This document shows, in pieces, positions 16,352-27,212 of a stretch of 64,000 bases of DNA. This stretch comes from Aliiglaciecola sp. 3_MG-2023 (lineage in GTDB: Bacteria; Pseudomonadota; Gammaproteobacteria; Enterobacterales; Alteromonadaceae). The first letter of the stretch is position 1; every line of letters begins with the position of its first letter. A model generated the notes under the pieces. The model had not been told where the DNA came from and did no database searches. It saw only the letters and a program-made list of their open reading frames with translations. The DNA lies in the NCBI RefSeq assembly GCF_030548205.1, contig NZ_JAUORV010000006.1, positions 186,001 to 250,000 of the forward strand, given 5' to 3'. The position numbers were made by a program, and so were the translations under genes.

Positions 16352-16936
16352 TTATTTACCAGATATAAATACACCCTGGGTTTTTCCATGTCCAGTTTCT
16401 AGGTCATATTGCTTATTCTGTTGTTGATAATATTTTACTAGATCTGAGACTTGCTTGGTCGCTTGGGATTTTAATTGGCTGCATTGAAAATGGGGAGGCA
16501 TGCTTTTTAGTTTGCGTTCAATGGTTTCACCGGCCTCAATCCAAATAGCCTGATGGCCTTTTTCATGATCCAATAAAGCTGCGTAATAATTATCAAATGA
16601 ATGCATTAAACTTTGTGATGCGGTTTTTCGGTTGGTCATTTCAGGCATAGTGTAAATCCCTTCTAGATATATCTTTATTCCCACTATTCGACAAAGATTA
16701 CCCGTGGATTGCAGGCCAAAAACAGGGGTCAGTTGCCATTGGGTGCGGCCATGAAATAATTGGTTTTCTTTAACAATGGGTGAGTTTAAACGCAATTCAC
16801 TTTTTATTTCTTGAAGGTTCGTTGGAGCAATTGAATAGTGCTCAAACTTTTCCGTCAGCACTACCTCGGAAGAGGCATTGAAGCTTGTAACTAACAATAG
16901 GCCGCAGAACGCGAGCTTTACGCCATCAAAAAGCAT
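16352..16936 (-). CDS. DUF922 secreted putative zinc protease
   Basis: 194 aa with an N-terminal signal peptide (LAFCGLLLVTSFNASSE, cleavage near residue 23). The fold signature of DUF922 is present: FEHYSIAPTNLQEIKSELRLNSP, then WQLTPVF, and the HExxH-like motif LLDHEKGHQAIW (His-Glu-x-x-His, near residue 120). It is probably a periplasmic metallopeptidase or metal-binding protein; no activity is established for the family. It is monocistronic and divergent from the binding-protein pair. Confidence 0.82.
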   Translation of the reverse strand: MLFDGVKLAFCGLLLVTSFNASSEVVLTEKFEHYSIAPTNLQEIKSELRLNSPIVKENQLFHGRTQWQLTPVFGLQSTGNLCRIVGIKIYLEGIYTMPEMTNRKTASQSLMHSFDNYYAALLDHEKGHQAIWIEAGETIERKLKSMPPHFQCSQLKSQATKQVSDLVKYYQQQNKQYDLETGHGKTQGVFISGK

Positions 16937-17148
16937 GAATATTTCACCGTGATATTGTAATCATCCAAACCCTAAATTAAGGCCTAATGGTATAGATTAA
17001 AAGGGGTTTCACCCATCTTTTCCAATCTGTTTGCATAAATACCTGCCATAATTGCCATTAAGATAGCAGTCAACCTGACAAATGCCCATTAATTGTATAA
17101 GGTTTAAACAGGTTGATTGTCATCTACTTTGCTGGAAAGGTTAAAACT

Positions 17149-18561
17149 TTGGAAACAACTCGCACGAAATATAACCCTATGATTATGGTTAGTTTGATTG
17201 GCGCTCTGTTGCTTTTGATCGCGGCCATTGTGTATTTGAGTACACAACCTAGTTCGGGGCCTAAGGTTATTCATTTATCTTCTGGGGAATGGGCTCCGTA
17301 CTCGGGGGAAACGTTACCGCAAAAAGGTATTGCAAGTGTAGTTGTTAAAACCGTTTTTGAACAGATGGGGTACAGTGTCGACTTACAATTTATGCCGTGG
17401 GAGTTGGCGTATTCTAAAGCGCAATTAGCCCAGCAAAATAGTCAAATTAGGGGAACCTATCCCTACATTAAAACGCCTGAAAGGGAAAACCAATTCTATT
17501 TCAGTGATCCTATTATTGATGTTCCCAATGGGATTTTCTTTCATTTGCAACATAATCCTTCTGCCGCAACCATCAGCCATCCATCTGATCTTCAAAAGTA
17601 TGCAGTCATCACCTTGGCGGGATATGAATATACGCCAAGATTACGTCAATATATGCCCAAAAATACCTGTCAATTAAAAGATACTCAGCAGGGGTTTGAG
17701 ATGCTAGATGGCAATCAACAATGGTTATTGCTAAGTGCTAAAAAGATCACCCAAGGGCAATGGAATGAGGTTGCAAAAAGCCCAGAGGCAATCAGGTTAA
17801 AACTATCCCAAAGACTATTGCAAATTGCCCCTAAGGCTCCGTTAACTTATCGCCATTTAGAGGATCAGACTTTTTATGTGTATCAATTCGGTGATTCTCC
17901 TATAGACAACGTTAATGAGTTAATACAAAACAGTAACCTGATCGTGACCTCTGATAATGTGTTAAATACGCAAATCAAGTCAGCTGGCTCCTCAGCGTGT
18001 AAACTATCTATTTCTGAGGCGTTAGTGTGGTTAGCTTATTCCTCTAAACCGAAGGTTTTAATTGAATCTCAGACAGTCGGGGAGTCGGTATTAACCCAGT
18101 CTATGCCTACATTATCCGCTAAAATAGGATTTGCTGACTATATTGATTATGTGCCTCACAGCGTATTGTTTACGAAAAACAACCCGAATAACCTTGCCCT
18201 AAAAAATCAGTTTAATGACGTTCTCAATAATTTAAAAAGCAACCCTCAAGCCTTTACTAGTTTATTGACCCAAGTGACCAATGAAATCGATATGGCCGAT
18301 TCAGTTAGACTCGTTGCAACGGGCAGCAAACAACTCGTGCTGGGGCAACGTTATGATCGACAATTAGTTCGATGTTTGCCTAACGAGGTTTATACCTTTC
18401 CCAAGGGAACCAAAGCGCTAGTCAGGCAATGGCCCGAATTATTCTTAAATAATGTTCAAATTTTTGCTCAGCAAAAAGTGATTGCCAATGTATTGAATGG
18501 TCCATTGGCGTCAAAAACCAACTTGTATTGTTTCGAGCCAACCGCGGTGCAATTGCAATAA
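17149..18561 (+). CDS. Membrane-anchored periplasmic binding protein-like, first of a pair
   Basis: ~470 aa. I prefer the TTG at 17149, which has GGAAAGG 8 bases upstream; a TTG at 17113 and the internal ATG at ~17215 are alternatives. One N-terminal helix (VSLIGALLLLIAAIVYL) is followed by a type-II binding fold related to the extracellular solute-binding family 3: VIHLSSGEWAPYSGETL, GIASVVVKTVFEQMGYSVDLQFMPWELAYSKA, GTYPYIKTPERENQFYFSDPI. This is normally a secreted amino-acid-binding protein; here the helix is not followed by a clear signal cleavage site. No permease is present. The C-terminal ~100 residues are unassigned. The next gene starts 19 bases later. Confidence 0.7.
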   Translation: METTRTKYNPMIMVSLIGALLLLIAAIVYLSTQPSSGPKVIHLSSGEWAPYSGETLPQKGIASVVVKTVFEQMGYSVDLQFMPWELAYSKAQLAQQNSQIRGTYPYIKTPERENQFYFSDPIIDVPNGIFFHLQHNPSAATISHPSDLQKYAVITLAGYEYTPRLRQYMPKNTCQLKDTQQGFEMLDGNQQWLLLSAKKITQGQWNEVAKSPEAIRLKLSQRLLQIAPKAPLTYRHLEDQTFYVYQFGDSPIDNVNELIQNSNLIVTSDNVLNTQIKSAGSSACKLSISEALVWLAYSSKPKVLIESQTVGESVLTQSMPTLSAKIGFADYIDYVPHSVLFTKNNPNNLALKNQFNDVLNNLKSNPQAFTSLLTQVTNEIDMADSVRLVATGSKQLVLGQRYDRQLVRCLPNEVYTFPKGTKALVRQWPELFLNNVQIFAQQKVIANVLNGPLASKTNLYCFEPTAVQLQ

Positions 18562-18580
18562 TGTATCTAATGGAGAACGT

Positions 18581-19801
18581 ATGAAACCTAAAAAAAACAG
18601 TAGTTTCCTATCAAAGTCCGCTCCTTATTTACTCATTATTTATTGTTTAGCGGTACTGTTGTTCTTTCTCGCGGAGTTAAAACTGTTTGGACTGGATGAA
18701 TATTTAAGGGCCACCAATCAGGTGTTGATCCTATTTGCACTGTTAATCATGCCGTTTGTCATTATCAACATGCCGAGTTTTATTCAGTCTTTAACTTTAA
18801 AGGTGTCTGATAAAGAATTTCATGTTCAACTTAATGAATTAGAATCTAATTTCAGTCAAACTATCGGAAGAGTGCAACAACAAGTCAGTACTTCTGAGCA
18901 ATCATTTTGGCCAATACTCGCCGGAGAAGACATATTGGCGCCTAACAGATTAGAAGGGCCAAATCCTAAAATTATCATAGGTGCAAAAAACGATCTCTCA
19001 CAAATGTTTTTTACCGAACTCTTAGCCTTAGCGATAACCCATGAAAATCCACATATTAAGTGTGAAATCCGTTTTCCCAACGGTGACAGCATGCATAACT
19101 TTGCGGAGCTAAAATATAGATGGCTGGATATTTACATGGACTATACCGGTACGTGTGTACAGTATTTTAATATTCATCATAAAACTGAAAACAATGAGAT
19201 CAAATCACCCCAGAAATTAACAGAAGAATTGAATCATTATGGTCAAGGCTTAGGCATTAAGTGGCTGCCTAATCTTGGCTGTAGCGAAGATTATTGTTTG
19301 GTGATGACACCAGAATTAGCAGAATCTGAGGAAATTACCACTATCAATGATTTAAAAACCAAAGGCGCTAAGTTGACGTTTAGCGCAGATCCAGAATTTA
19401 TGAACAGAAAAGATTGCTTATTGGGATTGTTAGATTACGGTGTTAAATTTAAATCGGTATTGCCGTGCAGCGTGACTGATCGCTATTCTGCAAAGGAAAG
19501 CGGTGAAGCTGAAGTATTCGTAGGATACGAGTCCGATCCTCAAGTAACCAGTGGGGAAGTGATTATTTTAAAAGATACTGAGCAGTTTTTTCCTCGCTAT
19601 TTAGCCCAACCTTTAATTTCAGCAGCCGTTTTGAAAAAATTCCCGGATATTGAACATCGCCTGAAAATATTGCACGACTGCATGAGTACTGAGGATTTAA
19701 ACAACATCGTTGCCAGAATTGGCAAATCTAACAACGATCCTGTGAGAGCAAAAGAAGAGGCGAAAAAAGTGTTTAAACACGCACTGGAGAAGCAACATTA
19801 A
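18581..19801 (+). CDS. Membrane-anchored OpuAC-like (glycine betaine type) binding protein
   Basis: 406 aa from the ATG at 18581 (GGAG 6 bases upstream). Two N-terminal helices (residues ~13-34 and ~47-66) precede a short coiled stretch (ESNFSQTIGRVQQQVST) and then a domain resembling the substrate-binding part of choline/betaine ABC systems: PKIIIGAKNDLSQMFFTELLALAI, ELKYRWLDIYMDYTGTCVQYF, CLVMTPELAESEEITTINDLKT. OpuAC domains normally act with OpuAA/OpuAB; neither is here. Co-transcription with the preceding anchored binding protein suggests a two-component sensing or scavenging unit. Function unknown. Confidence 0.72.
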   Translation: MKPKKNSSFLSKSAPYLLIIYCLAVLLFFLAELKLFGLDEYLRATNQVLILFALLIMPFVIINMPSFIQSLTLKVSDKEFHVQLNELESNFSQTIGRVQQQVSTSEQSFWPILAGEDILAPNRLEGPNPKIIIGAKNDLSQMFFTELLALAITHENPHIKCEIRFPNGDSMHNFAELKYRWLDIYMDYTGTCVQYFNIHHKTENNEIKSPQKLTEELNHYGQGLGIKWLPNLGCSEDYCLVMTPELAESEEITTINDLKTKGAKLTFSADPEFMNRKDCLLGLLDYGVKFKSVLPCSVTDRYSAKESGEAEVFVGYESDPQVTSGEVIILKDTEQFFPRYLAQPLISAAVLKKFPDIEHRLKILHDCMSTEDLNNIVARIGKSNNDPVRAKEEAKKVFKHALEKQH

Positions 19802-19848
19802 CGATGGAACCTCTGTTACCCATTATGCATCCCTATGGGCTCATGTTT

Positions 19849-20751
19849 TTAAGATAACAATGCGTTGGCGACCTTTGACGTTGATTGTCGACCTAGTGCT
19901 GCCATGATATTGCTGCCTGCTTGCACTAGTTTATGCAGATCAATGCCGGTTGCTATCCCCATACCGTTCAACATAAATACCACATCTTCTGTGGCAACAT
20001 TACCTGAAGCACCTTTGGCATAAGGGCAGCCGCCTAAACCTGCTACTGCGCTGTCAATGGTGCTTACGCCTAACTGTAACGCAACTAATATATTGGCTAA
20101 TGCTTGTCCGTAGGTATCATGGAAATGCACGGCAATTTTGTCTTGGGGAAGGACTTGTTGTACTACCTCTAACATGTTTTTGGTTTTAACCGGCGTTCCC
20201 ACACCGATAGTGTCGCCAAGTGACACTTCGTAACATCCCATGTCCAGCAATCTTTGACTCACCTCAGCCACACTTTGCGGCGAAATATCGCCTTCATAGG
20301 GGCAACCTAAAACACAAGAAACATACCCTCGAACGGGTATGTTATCTTTTTTGGCTTGTTCTACAACGGGCAAAAAGCGATCTAAACTTTCAGCAATTGA
20401 ACAATTGATATTCTTTTGCGAAAAGGTTTCAGATGCCGCGCCAAATATGGCCACCTCATCAACCTTAACTTCTTTGGCACTGTTATAACCCTGTAGGTTA
20501 GGGGTTAAGGCCGAATAGGTAACACCGGGTTGACGATCTAACTCGTCAAATAACGCACCGCTGTCGGCCATCTGTGGTACCCATTTAGGTGAAACGAAGC
20601 TCCCAGCTTCGATAAATTTCAATCCAGCTAACGCCAATTCATCGATCAACTGTAATTTATTCGCCAATTTGATCAGTTGCTTTTCATTTTGCAAACCATC
20701 TCTTGGGCCAACTTCAACAATTTTTACCTGTGTAGGATAATGGCTGGTCAT
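19849..20751 (-). CDS. liuE: Hydroxymethylglutaryl-CoA lyase
   Basis: 300 aa, typical length. [11 protein letters not shown] carries the metal-binding and catalytic Arg/Asp residues, and [21 protein letters not shown] contains the active-site cysteine loop. [10 protein letters not shown] supplies the histidine metal ligands. It cleaves HMG-CoA to acetoacetate and acetyl-CoA, the last step of leucine / isovalerate breakdown. It is the last gene of the liu operon, 5 bases after liuD. Confidence 0.94.
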   Translation of the reverse strand: MTSHYPTQVKIVEVGPRDGLQNEKQLIKLANKLQLIDELALAGLKFIEAGSFVSPKWVPQMADSGALFDELDRQPGVTYSALTPNLQGYNSAKEVKVDEVAIFGAASETFSQKNINCSIAESLDRFLPVVEQAKKDNIPVRGYVSCVLGCPYEGDISPQSVAEVSQRLLDMGCYEVSLGDTIGVGTPVKTKNMLEVVQQVLPQDKIAVHFHDTYGQALANILVALQLGVSTIDSAVAGLGGCPYAKGASGNVATEDVVFMLNGMGIATGIDLHKLVQAGSNIMAALGRQSTSKVANALLS

Positions 20752-20756
20752 TGGTA

Positions 20757-22787
20757 TTACTCCTTGGCTTCAAAGTCAAGCAAGATTGCGCCGCCATCAA
20801 CAAGGTCTCCGGCAACGAAATGGAACTTTTTGACCACCCCAGCTTTGGGGGCTTTGATGGCATGTTCCATTTTCATTGCTTCCATTACGATTAACGTTTG
20901 TCCTTTTTCTACTTCGCTATTCTCTTCTACAACTTGACTGACGATGGTGCCATTCATGGGCGCTTCAAAACCACCATGGTGATCATCTGCATCATGTAAT
21001 CCTAAGTCAGGTTCATTGAGTTTGCACTGAATCGCGTATTCTTGGGTAAAGAGGCTAGTGTACCCTTGATGGACTTGCAGGGTTGCTTCTACCTGTTGTT
21101 TATCTATTGTGGCGCTAAAATGATCACCTTTGAGTTCACCAACGCACTCAAAACATCCTTCGGGTGTGGTCACTTTGAAGGCTTGCTGGTGTGTTTGCGA
21201 ACACAAAAAATACTCAACCTGAACGGCTATGTTTTGTTGTTGAATATACACATTTAACTCTTCTGAATATTGTTCATTCATGCGCCAGTGATTGTGCTTT
21301 ATCCAAGGTGATTGTATGGCGGATGTTTGCTTCTGTGATGCTAAGGTCAATGCCTGACGTTGCAATAGTAAGTAGGTTACGGCCAGCGGAGTTAATAATG
21401 CTCGCTGAAGCGCATCACTCACAAATAACTCAGTTTCATGCTCGTCAATAAAATGCGTGCTCAACTGAGCTTCCTTGAAAGCGGGATGAGTGGCCAAGTT
21501 ATAGAGGAAATCAATGTTTGTAGTCACGCCATCCACTTGATAATGACTTAAGGCGTCAGCAAGTTTAGCAAGGGCTTTGTCACGATCATGATCCCAGACA
21601 ATTAATTTGGCTATCATAGGGTCGTAAAATGGCGAAACATCATCTCCTTCTAACACACCAGTATCAACTCGGACTTCATCGCCTTCGACGGGCGGTATTA
21701 AACGAGTTAACGTACCTGTAGAAGGCAAAAACTGATTGTTTGGATCTTCAGCATAAATTCTTGCTTCAAAGGCATGCCCATTTATTTGTAGCTGCCCTTG
21801 TTGCATTGGCAGCGTTTCGCCTTTGGCCACATGGAGTTGCCATTCTACCAAATCTTGACCTGTGATCATTTCCGTTACAGGGTGTTCTACCTGCAATCGT
21901 GTATTCATTTCCATGAAGAAAAACTGATTGTTACTATCCAACAAAAACTCGACAGTACCAGCACCAATGTAGCCTATCGCTTGGGCAGCTGTTAACGCCG
22001 CTTGTCCCATTTGTTGACGTAGCTCTTCTGTCATTCCTGGCGCTGGGGCTTCTTCTATCACTTTTTGATGGCGTCGCTGCACAGAACAATCACGCTCAAA
22101 CAGATACACGCCATTTTCATGACTGTCACAGAACACCTGGATTTCTACGTGACGAGGTTGAATGAGGTACTTTTCAACCAACATAATATCGTCACCAAAG
22201 CCCGACATAGCTTCACGTTTTGCTGCATCTAGAGCATCAAAGAACTCTTTACTATCAGAGACTTGTCGCATCCCTTTGCCGCCGCCGCCAGCTGCTGCTT
22301 TCAACAGTACAGGGTAACCCATGTTATCGGCATGTTTTTTTAACAGCTGTGGTGATTGATCATCGCCGTGATATCCCGGCACTAAAGGAACACCTGCTTG
22401 CTCCATAATGTGTTTAGCCGCTGATTTAGAGCCCATGGCTTCTATTGCGCCAATGGGTGGGCCCACAAAAATAATATTATGTTGTTCACATAAACGACAA
22501 AATTGTGAATTTTCCGACAAAAACCCATAGCCAGGGTGGATCGCGTCTACATTGAGTTTTATCGCCGCAGCTATAATTAATTCACCTTTTAAATAGCTTT
22601 CTCGAGAGGGAGCCGGGCCGAGTCTTACTGCTTCATCGGCCATTTTCACATGCAGTGCGTTGGCATCTGCATCGGAATAGACGGCGACGGTTTTAATGCC
22701 TAATTTTTTGGCTGTTTTAATGATGCGACAAGCAATTTCACCGCGATTAGCAATCAGTAGTTTGTCTATTTTTTTTAGCCCACTCAT
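20757..22787 (-). CDS. liuD: Methylcrotonyl-CoA carboxylase, biotin-containing alpha subunit
   Basis: 676 aa from the ATG at 22787, which overlaps the liuC stop as ATGA; a slightly longer start at 22802 is possible. Residues ~1-450 are biotin carboxylase with ATP-grasp ([44 protein letters not shown]). The C-terminus is the biotin carrier domain with the biotin lysine in [11 protein letters not shown]. It carboxylates biotin for the LiuB transferase. The translational overlap and the order liuB-C-D-E match the known liu operon. Confidence 0.94.
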   Translation of the reverse strand: MSGLKKIDKLLIANRGEIACRIIKTAKKLGIKTVAVYSDADANALHVKMADEAVRLGPAPSRESYLKGELIIAAAIKLNVDAIHPGYGFLSENSQFCRLCEQHNIIFVGPPIGAIEAMGSKSAAKHIMEQAGVPLVPGYHGDDQSPQLLKKHADNMGYPVLLKAAAGGGGKGMRQVSDSKEFFDALDAAKREAMSGFGDDIMLVEKYLIQPRHVEIQVFCDSHENGVYLFERDCSVQRRHQKVIEEAPAPGMTEELRQQMGQAALTAAQAIGYIGAGTVEFLLDSNNQFFFMEMNTRLQVEHPVTEMITGQDLVEWQLHVAKGETLPMQQGQLQINGHAFEARIYAEDPNNQFLPSTGTLTRLIPPVEGDEVRVDTGVLEGDDVSPFYDPMIAKLIVWDHDRDKALAKLADALSHYQVDGVTTNIDFLYNLATHPAFKEAQLSTHFIDEHETELFVSDALQRALLTPLAVTYLLLQRQALTLASQKQTSAIQSPWIKHNHWRMNEQYSEELNVYIQQQNIAVQVEYFLCSQTHQQAFKVTTPEGCFECVGELKGDHFSATIDKQQVEATLQVHQGYTSLFTQEYAIQCKLNEPDLGLHDADDHHGGFEAPMNGTIVSQVVEENSEVEKGQTLIVMEAMKMEHAIKAPKAGVVKKFHFVAGDLVDGGAILLDFEAKE

Positions 22788-23605
22788 AATTTTTCCCGCC
22801 ATGCTGGTTGTCTTTTTTCCAAAAATGCAGTTAAACCTTCTTGCCCTTCTTCCGAAACTCGTATTGTGGCAATACGTAAACTGGTTTTTTCGATAAGCTC
22901 CTCGTCCAGTGGCTCATCTTTAATATCAAACACGAGCTGCTTGGCCGCTGCCACTGCAATTGGCCCGTTATTGATGATCTGGGTGACCAACAAACTAACC
23001 GTTGAGTCTAACTCTTCTTCGGTAACAGCTTCGCTGACTAAGCCCAAGCGACGAGCTCTGCGGGCAGAAAAGACTTCGGCGCTCATAAAGTAGCGGCGCG
23101 CGACTCTATCGCCAATGGCATCAATGACATAAGGGCTAATTGTGGCCGGTATCAAGCCTAATTTAACTTCACTGAGACAGAATTTGCTTAACCGACTGGC
23201 AATGGCGATATCACAGCAAGAGACTAAGCCCACCGCGCCGCCAAACGCTGCACCTTGAACTTTAGCGATGGTAGGTTTAGGAAGGGTATACAGTGTATGC
23301 AACATCTTGGCTAATGCATTGGCGTCTTCAACATTCTCATCATAACTATAGCTTGCCATGCGCTTCATCCAATTTAGATCGGCACCGGCACAGAAACTTT
23401 TGCCATTGGATTGCAAGACCAGTACGCGGGCATTGTCGTCCCTTGCCACCTGATTAAAATAATGGGTAAGCAATGCAATGGTGGTGTCGTCAAATGCATT
23501 GTGTACCTCAGGTCGGTTTAAGGTGACCGTTGCCACACCTCTCGAGTCTAGTGTGTATAGTACATCTTCTGAATGTTCTTTTAAGGAATTAGGAATATCA
23601 TGCAT
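22784..23605 (-). CDS. liuC: Methylglutaconyl-CoA hydratase (enoyl-CoA hydratase family)
   Basis: 273 aa from the ATG at 23605; earlier in-frame starts would overlap liuB and add a non-homologous leader. Crotonase-fold markers are SFCAGADLNWMKRMA (CoA and oxyanion hole), VQGAAFGGAVGLVSCCDIAIAS and FCLSEVKLGLIPATISPYV. It hydrates 3-methylglutaconyl-CoA to HMG-CoA. It lies 13 bases after liuB and overlaps liuD by 4 bases. General enoyl-CoA hydratase activity is possible, but the operon fixes the likely substrate. Confidence 0.92.
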   Translation of the reverse strand: MHDIPNSLKEHSEDVLYTLDSRGVATVTLNRPEVHNAFDDTTIALLTHYFNQVARDDNARVLVLQSNGKSFCAGADLNWMKRMASYSYDENVEDANALAKMLHTLYTLPKPTIAKVQGAAFGGAVGLVSCCDIAIASRLSKFCLSEVKLGLIPATISPYVIDAIGDRVARRYFMSAEVFSARRARRLGLVSEAVTEEELDSTVSLLVTQIINNGPIAVAAAKQLVFDIKDEPLDEELIEKTSLRIATIRVSEEGQEGLTAFLEKRQPAWREKL

Positions 23606-23618
23606 AACGAGAATAGCC

Positions 23619-25226
23619 TTACATTCTAAACACGCCAAAGCGCGTTTCTTCGATGGGTTTATTAAGTGCCGCAGAAATTGACAGGGCAAGCACAAAACGT
23701 GTATCTGCTGGGTCGATTACGCCGTCATCCCAAAGTCGCGCAGATGCATAATAGGGATGACCTTGTTGCTCATAAGTATCAATAATAGGTTGTTTAAACG
23801 CCTTTTCTTGTTCAGCACTCCAATTTTCATCGTTGCGCTGTTTTTGATCTCGTTTAACTTGGGCTAACACGCCAGCAGCTTGCTCGCCACCCATCACTGA
23901 GATCCGGGCATTGGGCCACATAAACATAAACCTTGGATCATAGGCTCTGCCGCACATACCGTAGTTTCCAGCTCCAAAACTGCCACCAATTAAAACCGTG
24001 AATTTCGGTACTTTGGCACAGGCTACAGCAGTTACCATTTTCGCCCCGTGTTTGGCTATTCCTCCCGCTTCATATTGTTTTCCCACCATGAAACCGGTGA
24101 TATTTTGTAAAAACACCAAAGGAATTTTTCGCTGGGAACATAACTCAATAAAGTGTGCACCTTTTTGAGCAGACTCGGAAAATAAAATGCCATTGTTTGC
24201 GACTATCCCCACGGGATATCCAAAAATTCGTGCAAAACCGCACACCAAGGTAGTGCCAAATAGGGCCTTAAACTCATCGAATTCTGAACCGTCCACGATT
24301 CTGGCAATGATTTCTCGAACATCAAATGGCTGCTTACTGTCTTTAGGGATAACACCGTATATATCCGTTGTTGGATAAGCAGGATCTTGGGGTTCGGCGA
24401 GGTCTAGATAATTGGGTTTAGTTCGATTTAAACGGGCAATTGCGTTTCTGGCCAGTTGCAATGCATGATGATCATTATTCGCAAGGTGATCGACCACACC
24501 TGATGTACGACAATGAACATCGCCTCCACCTAACTCCTCAGCACTTACTACTTCTCCCGTCGCGGCTTGCACAAGAGGGGGGCCTCCTAAGAAAATCGTA
24601 CCTTGGTTTTTGACTATAATCGATTCATCAGCCATGGCCGGAACATATGCACCACCTGCGGTACAAGAGCCCATTACAACCGCTATTTGTGGAATGTTTT
24701 GAGCGGATAAATTCGCCTGATTATAAAAAATACGACCAAAATGTTCCCGATCTGGGAATACCTCGTCTTGCCTTGGCAGATTCGCGCCACCAGAGTCCAC
24801 TAAGTAAATACAGGGTAAGTTATTTTGTTCTGCGATAGTTTGCGCACGCAAATGCTTTTTAACCGTAAGAGGGTAGTAGGTTCCCCCTTTTACCGTCGCA
24901 TCGTTTGCCACTATCATGCATTCTACGCCGGACACCCGACCAATACCTGCTATGACGCCTGCGGCAGGTACATAATCTTCGTAAACGTTCCAAGCGGCTA
25001 GTTGTGACAATTCCAGAAATGGCGAGCCGCTGTCTAACAATGCATTGACTCTGTCTCTGGGCAATAATTTGCCTCTAGCAGTATGCCGATCATTGGCTTT
25101 GTCACCGCCACCTTGTTTTACTTTAGCGATAACTTCTTTTAAATCGTTAACTTGCTGAGCCATGTTGGCTGCGTTATCGATAAATTCCTGACTTTTAACA
25201 TTTAACTTGCTGACGATAGGGGGCAT
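23619..25226 (-). CDS. liuB: Methylcrotonyl-CoA carboxylase, carboxyltransferase beta subunit
   Basis: 535 aa from the ATG at 25226 (TTAGGAG 8 bases upstream); an upstream in-frame start at 25265 lacks such a site. It has both carboxyltransferase halves: [92 protein letters not shown]. It transfers CO2 from biotin-LiuD to 3-methylcrotonyl-CoA. The gene order matches known liu operons. Confidence 0.94.
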   Translation of the reverse strand: MPPIVSKLNVKSQEFIDNAANMAQQVNDLKEVIAKVKQGGGDKANDRHTARGKLLPRDRVNALLDSGSPFLELSQLAAWNVYEDYVPAAGVIAGIGRVSGVECMIVANDATVKGGTYYPLTVKKHLRAQTIAEQNNLPCIYLVDSGGANLPRQDEVFPDREHFGRIFYNQANLSAQNIPQIAVVMGSCTAGGAYVPAMADESIIVKNQGTIFLGGPPLVQAATGEVVSAEELGGGDVHCRTSGVVDHLANNDHHALQLARNAIARLNRTKPNYLDLAEPQDPAYPTTDIYGVIPKDSKQPFDVREIIARIVDGSEFDEFKALFGTTLVCGFARIFGYPVGIVANNGILFSESAQKGAHFIELCSQRKIPLVFLQNITGFMVGKQYEAGGIAKHGAKMVTAVACAKVPKFTVLIGGSFGAGNYGMCGRAYDPRFMFMWPNARISVMGGEQAAGVLAQVKRDQKQRNDENWSAEQEKAFKQPIIDTYEQQGHPYYASARLWDDGVIDPADTRFVLALSISAALNKPIEETRFGVFRM

Positions 25227-25298
25227 GCAATCGCTCCTAATCCATTTAATAAAATTTAACCTCACTGTGATGACACCTAGATGTCAAAAGCCGGAGAT

Positions 25299-26468
25299 TT
25301 AGTTTGTTTCGTTAAATAATTCGCGGCCTATCAACATGCGACGAATTTCCGAAGTACCTGCACCAATTTCATAGAGTTTCGCATCTCGTAACAAACGGCC
25401 AGCTGGGAATTCATTGATATAACCATTTCCACCTAACAATTGAATGGCATCTAAGGACATTTTAGTTGCCAATTCTGCAGAATACAGAATCGCTCCAGCG
25501 GCATCTTTGCGGGTAGTTTCACCGCGATCACAGGAACGCGCTACCGCATAAACATAGGCTCTGGCAGCATTCATTTGGGTATACATGTCGGCAACTTTGC
25601 CTTGTACCAATTGGAACTCACCTATGGATTGACCAAATTGTTTTCTGTCATGAATGTAGGGAACGACTAAATCCATACAGGCCTGCATGATCCCAAGAGG
25701 TCCACCGGAGAGCACCAGTCGTTCATAATCCAGGCCACTCATTAATACACGAACACCGCCACCTTCTTCGCCAAGAATGTTTTCTGCAGGTACTTCACAA
25801 TCTTGGAATACCAATTCACAGGTATTTGAGGAGCGCATGCCTAATTTGTCGAGTTTTTGTGCTTGGCTAAAGCCTGCAAAGGATTTTTCGACCAAAAATG
25901 CAGTAATGCCTTTAGAGCCTGCTTTGCTATCGGTTTTTGCATAAATAACAAACGTATCGGCATCCGGACCATTGGTTATCCACATTTTGTTGCCATTGAG
26001 AATGTATCTATCACCTTTTTTATCAGCTCTTAGCTTCATGCTAACGACGTCTGATCCGGCATTGGGTTCACTCATTGCCAGAGCACCAATATGTTCTCCG
26101 GATACGAGTTTGGGGAGGTACTTTTGTTTTTGTGCCTCAGTGCCGTTTTTGTGGATTTGATTAACACACAGGTTAGAATGGGCGCCGTAACTTAATCCTA
26201 TTCCCGCAGAGGCTCGGCTCACTTCTTCCATCGCGATGGTATGCGCAAGATAGCCCATATCAGAACCACCATATTGTTCGGCTACGGTTACTCCTAACAA
26301 GCCCATATCGCCTAATTTAGACCACAAATGATTAGGGAAGGCATTATCTTCATCAGCTTTTTCTGCCAAGGGGGCAATTTCAGTTTGGGCAAAGTTGTAG
26401 ACGTGATCGCGAAGCATATCGATATCTTCGCCTAATCCAAAATTGAGAGTAGGGTAGGAAGTATTCAT
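25299..26468 (-). CDS. liuA: Isovaleryl-CoA dehydrogenase
   Basis: 389 aa. It is close to mitochondrial isovaleryl-CoA dehydrogenase: [35 protein letters not shown], and the catalytic glutamate region [21 protein letters not shown], where IVD differs from other acyl-CoA dehydrogenases. The C-terminal [19 protein letters not shown] binds FAD. It oxidises isovaleryl-CoA to 3-methylcrotonyl-CoA, passing electrons to ETF. It lies 12 bases after liuR and leads the catabolic part of the operon. Confidence 0.95.
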   Translation of the reverse strand: MNTSYPTLNFGLGEDIDMLRDHVYNFAQTEIAPLAEKADEDNAFPNHLWSKLGDMGLLGVTVAEQYGGSDMGYLAHTIAMEEVSRASAGIGLSYGAHSNLCVNQIHKNGTEAQKQKYLPKLVSGEHIGALAMSEPNAGSDVVSMKLRADKKGDRYILNGNKMWITNGPDADTFVIYAKTDSKAGSKGITAFLVEKSFAGFSQAQKLDKLGMRSSNTCELVFQDCEVPAENILGEEGGGVRVLMSGLDYERLVLSGGPLGIMQACMDLVVPYIHDRKQFGQSIGEFQLVQGKVADMYTQMNAARAYVYAVARSCDRGETTRKDAAGAILYSAELATKMSLDAIQLLGGNGYINEFPAGRLLRDAKLYEIGAGTSEIRRMLIGRELFNETN

Positions 26469-26480
26469 GCTATTTATCCT

Positions 26481-26903
26481 TTATTTATTTATTTGTTCAA
26501 GTTCATCTTGGCAGCGTGACTCAACCTCATCCAACTCAATCATCAATACATTGATGTCTTCGAGTTGCTGAATCAACAAGGCTCGTTTTTCTTTGGTCAT
26601 TTCCAACATTGCTTGAAGTTGGACTTTTGAATTCTGATGGCTGTCATAAAGGTTAAAAAGGGTGCGGGTTTCAGCCAAAGAAAACCCTAAACGCTTTCCT
26701 CGCAATATCAGTTTTAGTCTGACTTTATCTTTATTTGTATATATTCGTGTTTGTCCTGAGCGCGCTGGAGACAAAAGGCCCTGCTCTTCGTAAAAACGTA
26801 TAGATCTAGGGGTGATATCGAATACTTTGGATAACTCGCCGATACTGTAAGTTTTATCGTGTCTGGAAGTGGGGTACTTATCTGTTTGTTTTACAACATT
26901 CAT
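26481..26903 (-). CDS. liuR: MerR-family regulator of leucine degradation
   Basis: 140 aa. The N-terminal winged HTH (YSIGELSKVFDITPRSIRFYEEQGLLSPARSGQTRIY) is followed by a coiled dimerisation helix (SKVQLQAMLEMTKEKRALLIQQLEDI). No cysteine metal site is present, as expected for LiuR. LiuR is the known regulator of branched-chain amino acid catabolism in gammaproteobacteria. It is the first gene of the liu operon, and a palindrome fitting the LiuR motif lies ~113 bases upstream at 27016. A second site precedes the isobutyryl-CoA dehydrogenase gene at 31441. Confidence 0.9.
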   Translation of the reverse strand: MNVVKQTDKYPTSRHDKTYSIGELSKVFDITPRSIRFYEEQGLLSPARSGQTRIYTNKDKVRLKLILRGKRLGFSLAETRTLFNLYDSHQNSKVQLQAMLEMTKEKRALLIQQLEDINVLMIELDEVESRCQDELEQINK

Positions 26904-27015
26904 TTTTATATCCTAACCTGGTTTATGTTTAATCTGTGTGTATCACTAGGGTGTACCACTAACTTTGCAACGAATTGCCAAACGCAATATTTACTTTTTG
27001 CTCTTTACCTTTACC

Positions 27016-27031
27016 TTTACGTTCACGTAAA
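27016..27031. promoter_or_regulatory. LiuR operator of the liu operon
   Basis: TTTACGTTCACGTAAA: 7-bp arms TTTACGT / ACGTAAA around 2 bases, fitting the LiuR-type motif of gammaproteobacteria. It lies in the 303-base gap before liuR (26904-27206). The rest of the gap shows no gene; the secreted hydrolase start at 27213 is divergent and may share the region. Confidence 0.75.
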
Positions 27032-27212
27032 GCTAGAAATGAAGTTAACATAGTGTTAACGGAAGGTCAAATGTTGAAAAGGAATCTCTAATTAAAATAT
27101 TGATGAAATGATTAAACGCCATGTATATCATAGCTCCCAAAGCAATTTTGCTAGCGAAAATAACGTATCACCTTTATGCTGAGATCCCTTTGGCCATAAC
27201 GAAAAAGTGAAT

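Noticed and set aside
19802-19848. CCCAT/ATGGG short hairpin between the binding-protein pair and liuE
   Set aside because: Only 5 bp with a 10-base loop; not convincing as a terminator.
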